Shown: one piece after another, positions 16,702 to 23,506 of the stretch
Layout: each line of letters begins with the position of its first letter
How positions within the stretch are numbered: the stretch's first letter is position 1
Assembly (NCBI GenBank): GCA_964631325.1
Contig: CAZVWJ010000013.1
Span: forward strand, 1 to 60,927
DNA: 60,927 nucleotides
Origin: CAZVWJ01 sp964631325
GTDB taxonomy: Bacteria; T1Sed10-126
Direction: 5' to 3'
Program-made: the position numbers and the translations under genes
Notes under the pieces: generated by a model
Databases searched by the model: none
What the model saw: the letters and a program-made list of their open reading frames with translations, nothing else
What the model was told of the DNA's origin: nothing

Positions 16702-17595
16702 ATGGGAAGTCTTTTTAGAATCAATAATAACGTTCAGGCCACATTTGCTCAACGTCAGTTGAACAACAGTAGTTCTCAACTGACTAAAGCCCAGCAGCGT
16801 CTGTCCAGTGGTATGCGGATTAACACCGCTGCTGATGACGCTGCCGGATTGGCCATTTCGGAGAAGATGCGGATGGCCAAGCGTGGTTTAGCACAAGCAC
16901 AGAGCAACGCGCAGGACGGTATTTCCGTACTGCAGACCGCTGAGGGTGGACTTGATTCTGTCAACTCCAAGCTTCAGCGTATCCGTGAGCTGTCCATTCA
17001 GGCTGCCAACGACAGCCTGACCAAGTCTGACCGTAAGAAGATCCAGACTGAGGTTGACCAGCTCGTGGATGAAATTGACCGGACTGCTTCAACAGTCCAG
17101 TTTAACAACCGGCAACTGTTGAAGAATAAGTTCGGAACAGTCGGTGATTCCGGGTCTTCACTGGGAACCGGTGATGCTTCGCTCACGTTTCACGTTGGTT
17201 CCAACCGTGACGAAGTTGTTACCGTAACCACTGATGACATCGCGACGACCACCTCTTATTCGCTTGGTGTGCGGACCAGCACGGGAACTGCGAACCAGAT
17301 TGAGGTTACTTCGCAGACACTGGCTGAATCCGCGGTTCAGATCGCAACTCAGGCGATTAACTCGGTCTCCACGCGGCGTGCGAACATCGGTGCCGTGCAG
17401 AACCGGCTGGAGGGTGCTGTCGACTTTCTCGAGATTCAGTCTGAGAACACACAGGCATCCGAAAGTCGGATTCGAGATGCGAACGTCGCCAAGGAAGCGG
17501 TCAACCAGACCCGGGCGAACATCCTGATGCAGGCCGGTACTTCCGTGCTTGGTCAGGCACAGCAGACACCGCAACTGGCACTTCAGTTGCTGTAA
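16702..17595 (+). CDS. fliC: flagellin 2
   Basis: 297 aa, same length as flagellin 1 and differing at only a few residues (for example LTKAQQ versus LSQSQQ near position 28). D0/D1 regions are complete and the variable domain is minimal. The first 390 bases differ from fliC1 at many synonymous sites, but 17089-17441 is identical to fliC1, pointing to gene conversion. It has its own sigma-28 promoter, so it is probably the main or a separately tunable filament subunit. Confidence 0.96.
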   Translation: MGSLFRINNNVQATFAQRQLNNSSSQLTKAQQRLSSGMRINTAADDAAGLAISEKMRMAKRGLAQAQSNAQDGISVLQTAEGGLDSVNSKLQRIRELSIQAANDSLTKSDRKKIQTEVDQLVDEIDRTASTVQFNNRQLLKNKFGTVGDSGSSLGTGDASLTFHVGSNRDEVVTVTTDDIATTTSYSLGVRTSTGTANQIEVTSQTLAESAVQIATQAINSVSTRRANIGAVQNRLEGAVDFLEIQSENTQASESRIRDANVAKEAVNQTRANILMQAGTSVLGQAQQTPQLALQLL

Positions 17596-17608
17596 GTTCT
17601 TGATTTCG

Positions 17609-17634
17609 GGCCAGGCCTCTGTTCACGGCTGTAT
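17609..17634 (+). repeat. 3' arm of flagellin-flanking stem, fliC2
   Basis: Complement of 16579-16605, starting 13 bases after the fliC2 stop. Unlike the other two 3' arms it is not followed by a T run, and the next gene starts 33 bases later, so cleavage rather than termination may separate the two messages. Confidence 0.9.
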
Positions 17635-17667
17635 TGTCAAAACAATTAGCAAGGAGTTTTATTAATC

Positions 17668-18630
17668 ATGCAGGTCACACTTGAATCCGAACAATTAGTT
17701 GAAATTCCGGAAGCCGGTTCGGAACAAACCCTTGCGGAATATCTCCAGCAATTAAATTCAGATCTCAGCGAGGTAAACCGATTTGTGTACAGTGCTCAAG
17801 TGGACGGAGAAGAAATAAATGATGAATTAAACCAAAAACAGTGCAGTGAATTCGAAGAACTGCACGTCGAAGTTCGTTCTTTTGAAGCAATGGCGGTGGA
17901 TTCTATCGGCCAGTTAGGAGAATATTGCCAGAAATTTCTGGCCTCGCTTCCGAAAGTGATTAACAATTGGTCAGAAAAAGATAAAGAGGAGAAAGATCAA
18001 CACAGGCAGCAGATGTTAGAAGCCTGTGAGTTGTCGGCTGAGGTCCTGGAAGCGATGGATTCCCTGTTGAATATTTCCACTGAAACAGACGAGGAACTGC
18101 TCGCCCGGGTCCATAAATTAGAGGGTGAATTGCGGGAAGCGGGACGCGATGAGTTAAAGAAATTACTCTCTGAAAATTGCCGGGACTTATTTACTGACTT
18201 GCTGGAGCAAATGGAAACTACACTGTCTGGACTGGAAGACCGGGAAGAAAAATTTATCGACCAGGTTGATACTATCCAGGGAAAGGTTACTGACTTACTG
18301 GAAGAATTACCTGATTTGATTGAAGTTCTGCAGGCCGGAGAAGAAGCCGAAGGGTATACAGATTTACAGGAGCAAACTGAAAATATTCGTAAAATAATTA
18401 CTATTATTTCTGTGTTTGATCAAGCCGGCCAGATCAAACAAAATTTTACCCCGGAAGAGCAGGAAAAATTGATCAGTATACACACCGAGTTAACCCACGG
18501 TTTTGACGACCTGCAAGATGCGATAGAAAGTAAAGACTTGATTATGATCTGTGATATCCTCGAATACGAAGTTATACCCTACCTGGAAACTATCCGGGAA
18601 TTATTTGGCAGTAAACAATCCGAGGAATAA
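17668..18630 (+). CDS. uncharacterised acidic coiled-coil protein in flagellin cluster
   Basis: 320 aa, strongly acidic and almost entirely helical after residue 60, with long heptad stretches. The first ~55 residues (MQVTLESEQLVEIPEAGSEQ) look like a small beta-containing domain. No signal peptide or membrane segment. I do not recognise the family. It has a good ribosome site (AAGGAG at 17651-17656) and is probably read through from fliC2, whose 3' stem arm is 33 bases upstream. A flagellin-related chaperone or length-control role is possible from position only. Confidence 0.8.
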   Translation: MQVTLESEQLVEIPEAGSEQTLAEYLQQLNSDLSEVNRFVYSAQVDGEEINDELNQKQCSEFEELHVEVRSFEAMAVDSIGQLGEYCQKFLASLPKVINNWSEKDKEEKDQHRQQMLEACELSAEVLEAMDSLLNISTETDEELLARVHKLEGELREAGRDELKKLLSENCRDLFTDLLEQMETTLSGLEDREEKFIDQVDTIQGKVTDLLEELPDLIEVLQAGEEAEGYTDLQEQTENIRKIITIISVFDQAGQIKQNFTPEEQEKLISIHTELTHGFDDLQDAIESKDLIMICDILEYEVIPYLETIRELFGSKQSEE

Positions 18631-18718
18631 TTTATCCCCACCTCAAAGTCAATTTTCCTATATTCAATAATCTGTTCGTATCCTTGCTAATCTGAACCCC
18701 CCTTTTTCTCCTTTTCAA

Positions 18719-18746
18719 TTAAGTTTATTCCCTTTTTTACCGATAA
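18719..18746 (+). promoter_or_regulatory. sigma-28 promoter of fliC3
   Basis: TTAAGTTT (18719-18726), a 12-base spacer and ACCGATAA (18739-18746, 7/8 to GCCGATAA). Same spacing as the flgN promoter. The leader would be about 220 nt. Confidence 0.82.
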
Positions 18747-18817
18747 TAGAACGTGTAATAGTATTGTTATACTCTGTATGTGGTTGAAGTTATAGCTCCC
18801 CGCCACGGGAGCCAATG

Positions 18818-18832
18818 GTTCTCTGACAATTA
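18818..18832 (+). promoter_or_regulatory. boxA-like element, fliC3 leader
   Basis: GTTCTCTGACAATTA, preceded by TG, so that TG-GTTCTCTGACAATTAAA closely follows E. coli boxA TGCTCTTTAACAATTTA. Abuts the 5' stem arm. Confidence 0.65.
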
Positions 18833-18863
18833 AATACGGTCGGTGCGGGAAATATCGGCTGCC
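18832..18863 (+). repeat. 5' arm of flagellin-flanking stem, fliC3
   Basis: Pairs with 19935-19966: twelve uninterrupted pairs (AAATACGGTCGG with CCGACCGTATTT), then GGGAA with TTCCC-type pairing and an outer CGGCTGCC/GGTAGCCG segment, about 28 pairs in all with small internal loops. Encloses the whole fliC3 gene. Confidence 0.8.
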
Positions 18864-18904
18864 GCTATTTATTTTTTGGATTTATTATCCTTTTTATTAT
18901 TTCG

Positions 18905-18965
18905 GGAAACAGTTTTCTGTTTCCATCGAATCACGGATGATTCGATAACTACTCCATAGAGGGAG
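18905..18965 (+). promoter_or_regulatory. local hairpin and CsrA-type hairpins before fliC3
   Basis: GGAAACAG-TTTT-CTGTTTCC (18905-18924) is a perfect 8-bp hairpin. It is followed by ATCGAATCA (18925-18933), loop CGGA, TGATTCGAT (18938-18946): a 9-bp stem matching the fliC1/fliC2 hairpin, with the loop changed from AGGA to CGGA but GGA kept. Near the ribosome site CTCC (18952-18955) can pair with GGAG (18962-18965); the loop ATAGAG lacks GGA, so this second site is weaker than in fliC1 and fliC2. Confidence 0.72.
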
Positions 18966-18974
18966 GCATTCATT

Positions 18975-19919
18975 ATGTCCAGTTTATTTCGGATTAATAA
19001 TAACGTTGCCGCGACATTTGCACAGCGGCAGCTGACGAACACCAATCGTCAACTCAGTGAAGCACAGGAACGATTAGCAAGTGGACTGCGTATCAACAGT
19101 GCGGCGGATGATGCCGCCGGACTGGCAGTCTCGGAGAAATTACGGATGGCCAACCGCGGCCTGAGCCAAGCGGAATCTAATGCTCAGGATGGGATATCTG
19201 TTCTGCAGACCGCTGAAGGGGGCCTGGAGTCCGTCGGAAGTAAACTTCAGCGAATACGTGAGCTGGCCATTCAGGCAGCTAACGACAGCCTGACTAACGA
19301 GGATCGAGAATTGCTGCAAACTGAGGTAGATCAGCTCGTTCAGGAGATTGACCGCAGTGCATCCAGTGTCCAGTTTAACAACAGGCAACTGTTGAAGAAC
19401 GATTTTGGCACGGTATCAGCTTCCGGTGGCACTATCGAAGGAAAAGGTTCACTCGTTTTCCACGTCGGTGCTAACCGGAGCGAAGTCCTGCGGATCACTA
19501 CTGATGAGCTGGTTACTACAACCGCAGATACTCTCGGTCTGCGTTCTTCGACGGCGCAGGTTGTGAACAGTAGTGGAGATAAGGTATCCGTAGACGTGGA
19601 TACCACGATGAGTACCGCTATTAATCTGCGGACCAGAGAGGCTGCCGAATCCGCTGTTGAGCAAGTAACCAAAGCGATTAATTCGGTTTCCACTCGGCGT
19701 GCCAAGATCGGTGCCGTGCAGAACCGGCTGGAGGGGACTATTGATTTTCTGCAATTACAGCAGGAAAACACGCAAGCCTCCGAGAGTCGAATTCGCGACG
19801 CCGATTTGGCCAAGGAAGCCGTGAAGCGAACGCGGGCAAACATCCTGATGCAGGCCGGTACTTCGGTTCTGTCTCAGGCCAATCAGACCCCGCAGCTTGC
19901 TTTGCAGTTACTCGGTTGA
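18975..19919 (+). CDS. fliC: flagellin 3
   Basis: 314 aa, diverged from the other two but with complete D0/D1 ends (LASGLRINSAADDAAGLAVSEKLR; ESRIRDADLAKEAVKRTRANILMQAGTSVLSQANQTPQLALQLL). The middle is 17 residues longer and different (TAQVVNSSGDKVSVDVDTTMS). Own sigma-28 promoter and leader of the same architecture. Probably a minor or region-specific filament subunit; no gene-conversion tract with the other copies is obvious. Confidence 0.96.
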   Translation: MSSLFRINNNVAATFAQRQLTNTNRQLSEAQERLASGLRINSAADDAAGLAVSEKLRMANRGLSQAESNAQDGISVLQTAEGGLESVGSKLQRIRELAIQAANDSLTNEDRELLQTEVDQLVQEIDRSASSVQFNNRQLLKNDFGTVSASGGTIEGKGSLVFHVGANRSEVLRITTDELVTTTADTLGLRSSTAQVVNSSGDKVSVDVDTTMSTAINLRTREAAESAVEQVTKAINSVSTRRAKIGAVQNRLEGTIDFLQLQQENTQASESRIRDADLAKEAVKRTRANILMQAGTSVLSQANQTPQLALQLLG

Positions 19920-19934
19920 TCCGGATTATTTTCT

Positions 19935-19966
19935 GGTAGCCGGTTATATTCCCCCCGACCGTATTT
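19935..19966 (+). repeat. 3' arm of flagellin-flanking stem, fliC3
   Basis: Complement of 18832-18863, beginning 16 bases after the stop and running into seven T residues. A short local CGGT/ACCG hairpin could also form, so termination and long-range pairing are alternatives. Confidence 0.8.
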
Positions 19967-20107
19967 TTTTATCTCCCACCTTTCTGTATACTTATATGTC
20001 ATCCACTTAAGAATAATCCAAAAAATTAATTGAATTAGTTTGACCTCATCCGAAAAGGATCAAAAATCTCCGCTCCCTTGATGGGGGAGGACTGAGGTAG
20101 GTTAACC

Positions 20108-20207
20108 CAGCACTCAAGCAGAACAAATATATTCCCTTAAAACAGCCTGTAATTTTTCAGGCCAATATTACAACTTGATTTATTTGGTCATAAAGTCTTG
20201 AGTGCTG
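20108..20207. repeat. 11-bp inverted repeat closing a 100-bp element before argS
   Basis: CAGCACTCAAG (20108-20118) is perfectly complementary to CTTGAGTGCTG (20197-20207). Inside, GCCTG/CAGGC and GGCCAA/TTGGTC can form alternative short stems. It may be a structured RNA leader or a small mobile element. The diverged repeat copy at 20068-20099 lies just to its left. The rest of the fliC3-argS gap holds the fliC3 3' arm and the palindrome below. Confidence 0.6.
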
Positions 20208-20227
20208 TATCGTAGATACACATCATC

Positions 20228-20249
20228 CACGAAATTCTAGAATTTCGTG
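20228..20249. promoter_or_regulatory. perfect 22-bp palindrome upstream of argS
   Basis: CACGAAATTC followed by TAGAATTTCGTG reads identically on both strands with no central spacer. It is 35 bases before the argS start, so it could be an operator or a hairpin in the argS leader. ATCCAC and GTGGAT (20225-20230, 20256-20261) form a wider imperfect repeat around it. Confidence 0.7.
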
Positions 20250-20284
20250 CATAATGTGGATTAGCAGTAAAGGAGAACAGTTTT

Positions 20285-21892
20285 ATGTGTTCACCACAAT
20301 TAGTTTGTGAAAATATTGTCAAAAAATTCAAACAGCGGTATCCCTCCATAGCACAAATACCCGGTGGAGTGGATTATCCGCCTGAGCCAGAGATGGGGGA
20401 CGTGGCTATTGCTCTTCCTATGCGGGCCGCCGGTGTGCTGGAACGGGCCCCGCTGGACATTGCGGATGAGTTGGCCGACGAAATGGCGGCTGAAGAAGTA
20501 ATTGCGGAAGTCCGGGTGGAAAAGCCCGGTTTCGTCAATTGTGTTTTTTCGGACGAATTTTTGTTGGACCGGCTTAACCGGGTCCTGGAGAAGGGGCGGC
20601 TGAAGTTTCCCAATTCGGGCCGGGGAGAGTCGATACTGCTGGAATTTGTCAGTGCCAATCCTACAGGTCCCCTTCACGTTGGCCACGGTCGGGGAGCGGT
20701 GTATGGAGATGTGCTGGCTCGACTTTTTGATAAGTTTGGCTACGATGTTCAGCGAGAGTACTACGTTAATGACGGGGGCGGTCAGATAGAAAAATTAGGC
20801 GAGAGTCTGCGCCTGCGGGTTCGAGAAAGTAAAGGGGAAGAAGTGGAATTTGATTCTGAACATTATCGGGGTGACTATCTGCGGGAACTGGTTGAAGAGA
20901 ATGAATTAACCGGCCAAATGGAAACAACGGAGCTGGCCCAGTTTGGAAAAAAGAAATTACTCAACCGGATTTTTTTAACGCTGGAAAAGTGCCGGATTAA
21001 CTTCGACAGCCGGGTCCATGAATCGGAAATTGCCACCTCCACGGCCGTAAATCAATTAATCTCGCGGCTGGACGATTCAGGAGTGACTTACAGGAAAGAA
21101 GGAGCCCTGTTTTTAAAGACTTCGGCCGGTGGGGATGACAAAGACAGGGTTTTGCTGAGGGGAAACGGTGAACCAACTTATTTCGCCAATGACCTCGTCT
21201 ATCATCTTGATAAATACGAACGCTCTTTTGATCATTACCTGGACGTCTGGGGGCACGATCACCACGGCTATCAAAAACGGCTGGAAGTGGGGCTGGATTT
21301 TCTTGACTGTGACCCGGAACGGTTTGAAATTGAACTTTACCAGTTGGTCAACTTATATCGGGGCGGTGAACCCCTGGCCATGTCCACCCGGGAAGGGGAA
21401 TTTGTGCCCCTGGCCGATTTAATTGAAGAAGTGGGAGTTGATCCGGTGCGGTTTAATTTTCTCACCCAGAACCACGATAGCCCCCTTGATTTTGACATCG
21501 AAGTGGCAACCGAGGAAAGCGAGGAAAATCCCGTTTACTACGTCCAGTATGCCCATACCCGACTGGCTGGAATTTTACGCAAGGCAGATGATAAATTCAA
21601 ACGGATTGAACCGGCTGAAAAGCTCTCTGAGGCCGGCCATAAGCTACTGGTGAGGGCGCTGGATTTACCCCATCTGGCTGAAGAATTTCTTGATGGTCGT
21701 CAGCCGCACCGGCTTACTTTCTGGCTCCGGGATCTGGCCCGACAATTTCATACTTATTACACTCACCACCGGGTTATTAACGAAGCTAAGCCGGCTGTAA
21801 GCGGGCTCCGTCTGCGCCTGGTAAAATTCTTAAAGGTAGTGTTTGAGACCGGTTTGGATATCCTGGACGTAACCGCGCCGGAGAAAATGTGA
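20285..21892 (+). CDS. argS: arginyl-tRNA synthetase
   Basis: Class I synthetase charging tRNA-Arg. The N-terminal additional domain is present (residues 1-110), then the HIGH-type motif ANPTGPLHVGHGRGAVYGD near residue 125, a catalytic core with HLDKYERSFDHYLDVWGHDHHGYQKR, and the all-helical anticodon-binding domain ending DVTAPEKM. 535 aa is within range. ATG start with AAAGGAGA ribosome site. The stop overlaps the next gene's GTG, so a housekeeping tRNA synthetase is coupled to a glycosylation operon, possibly under control of the inverted repeats upstream. Confidence 0.95.
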   Translation: MCSPQLVCENIVKKFKQRYPSIAQIPGGVDYPPEPEMGDVAIALPMRAAGVLERAPLDIADELADEMAAEEVIAEVRVEKPGFVNCVFSDEFLLDRLNRVLEKGRLKFPNSGRGESILLEFVSANPTGPLHVGHGRGAVYGDVLARLFDKFGYDVQREYYVNDGGGQIEKLGESLRLRVRESKGEEVEFDSEHYRGDYLRELVEENELTGQMETTELAQFGKKKLLNRIFLTLEKCRINFDSRVHESEIATSTAVNQLISRLDDSGVTYRKEGALFLKTSAGGDDKDRVLLRGNGEPTYFANDLVYHLDKYERSFDHYLDVWGHDHHGYQKRLEVGLDFLDCDPERFEIELYQLVNLYRGGEPLAMSTREGEFVPLADLIEEVGVDPVRFNFLTQNHDSPLDFDIEVATEESEENPVYYVQYAHTRLAGILRKADDKFKRIEPAEKLSEAGHKLLVRALDLPHLAEEFLDGRQPHRLTFWLRDLARQFHTYYTHHRVINEAKPAVSGLRLRLVKFLKVVFETGLDILDVTAPEKM

Positions 21893-23412
21893 ACTCACAA
21901 AAGTTCTTACAAAAATTCCAAAAACGGGCTCCGGACCTACGACGAACTGATCTTTACAGTCTTATTCACTATCACCTCGCAGTTCGCCACTGGAAACACT
22001 ATCCCGATTTTGAATTCCGGCTTTCTCCGCCACCGCAAGAACCTGAACGGATCCTGGTGATTCAGCTCAGTTCGATTGGAGACGTTACTTACACAATTCC
22101 CGCCCTGTTTGCCCTGAAGGAACGTTATCCCACGGCGGAACTGCATTTTTTGACTGAGACAAATTGCGCGGTGGGTGTCCGCGGGCATCCGGCAGTGGAT
22201 AAGTTCTGGACTTTGCCTGTGGATAACTGGTTAGATCTGCTAAATAACGGTGAGCAGGCTACGGTAACGGTAGAGCTGCGGAATACAATTAATCAGCTAA
22301 AGCGTTGTGAGATCGATTATCTGTTGAACCTTCATACTTCTCCGCTGGCTGCTCTGCTGGCCCGAATGATTGAACCGGCGAGCTTTGGCGGCGGTTATCT
22401 TGATGAGAAGTTAATGCCGGTAGTTGTTGGCAACCGGCACCATTTTTCCCGGTATATTAATATTTCATATCCATTAATAACAGCCGCTTCGTCTTCATTA
22501 TTCGTAGACACCCGGCCGTCGTCGCTTCGTTTTTATGCCCGAAAAGAGCAAAATATCGAATCCGAAATCAAAAACAAGTTGAACAAGTACCATCAGCCCG
22601 AGAAAAAATTAATCCTGCTTAACACCGGTTCTCGCATGGAGGGCCGGGTTTGGCCGGCTCATCACTGTGCTCAGGTTGCCCGTCAATTGCTGGAGAACGG
22701 GTATGAGGTGGGTCTGATCGGCGGTCCTGAAGACGAGGCGCGGCTAAAAGAGGTCCGGCGATTGAATGACTCCGATGAGAATTTAGTCCCCTGGTTTAAA
22801 TACACTGGTAGCTTGCTTGAAGATATGCATCTTGCGGATCACGCGACGCTTACTATAACTACCGATTCCGGTCCCCAGCATTTGATCTCCTGTCGAGGCA
22901 ATAGCTGTTTGGTTCTGGCGGGTGATATCTGGGTTGGGCCGTGGAACTGCCAGAGCTACACTCTTCGAGCGGCAGAAGGGAAAATATCTAACCTGGAAAA
23001 AAATACTATTGTGAACAACTGTGAAAAATTGCTGGCCGGGGAACAGCTTGACCAACCTCAAGAAAGTGATACTGTTATTTTCCAGGGCCGCCCCCGGACA
23101 AATTCCTTCTGGTACAACCATTTTCCGGTGGGAGAAGTTTCCCCTTCACCGAGTAAAATGAAGCAGTGGTTGAAAAAAATGTTTTTCCTGGTTCACTGGG
23201 ACCGTCAAGTCCGGGAGTTGGGCTGGCGGGGTTTGAACCTGGAACCGGCCGGTATTCGAGAAGTTTATGATAATTACTGGTCGGCTTCTCCGCCGGAAGT
23301 CAGTGAGTTCAGTCCGTCGGAGGTCGAGCAATTTGGACGGATGAAAGTAAATTCTCCGGGGGAGTTATCCGAGAAATTTTCCCGGTGGGAGGAAAAATTC
23401 TATTTCGGTTGA
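21889..23412 (+). CDS. glycosyltransferase family 9-like protein (first)
   Basis: 507 aa with the GT9/heptosyltransferase fold: ILVIQLSSIGDVTYTIPALFALKERYP after an ~50-residue helical N-terminal extension, LIGGPEDEARLKEV, and the C-terminal acceptor/donor motif TITTDSGPQHLISCRGN. A further ~120 residues follow the GT domain. It probably transfers a sugar to a glycan or protein. GTG start overlapping the argS stop (GTGA). With the next four genes it likely belongs to flagellin glycosylation, because a Maf-type gene is in the same run. Confidence 0.82.
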   Translation: MNSQKFLQKFQKRAPDLRRTDLYSLIHYHLAVRHWKHYPDFEFRLSPPPQEPERILVIQLSSIGDVTYTIPALFALKERYPTAELHFLTETNCAVGVRGHPAVDKFWTLPVDNWLDLLNNGEQATVTVELRNTINQLKRCEIDYLLNLHTSPLAALLARMIEPASFGGGYLDEKLMPVVVGNRHHFSRYINISYPLITAASSSLFVDTRPSSLRFYARKEQNIESEIKNKLNKYHQPEKKLILLNTGSRMEGRVWPAHHCAQVARQLLENGYEVGLIGGPEDEARLKEVRRLNDSDENLVPWFKYTGSLLEDMHLADHATLTITTDSGPQHLISCRGNSCLVLAGDIWVGPWNCQSYTLRAAEGKISNLEKNTIVNNCEKLLAGEQLDQPQESDTVIFQGRPRTNSFWYNHFPVGEVSPSPSKMKQWLKKMFFLVHWDRQVRELGWRGLNLEPAGIREVYDNYWSASPPEVSEFSPSEVEQFGRMKVNSPGELSEKFSRWEEKFYFG

Positions 23413-23506
23413 CCTCAACAGTGTAGTTCAGCGGTTAAAACAAAAGCAGAGCCCGCAAAACCCCCTTGAACCGGACGAATTACTGCAGGTTTTACTTTAC
23501 CATTGT

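Noticed and set aside
19920..20284. T-box riboswitch before argS
   Set aside because: The region is structured, but the conserved T-box sequence and a terminator/antiterminator pair are missing.
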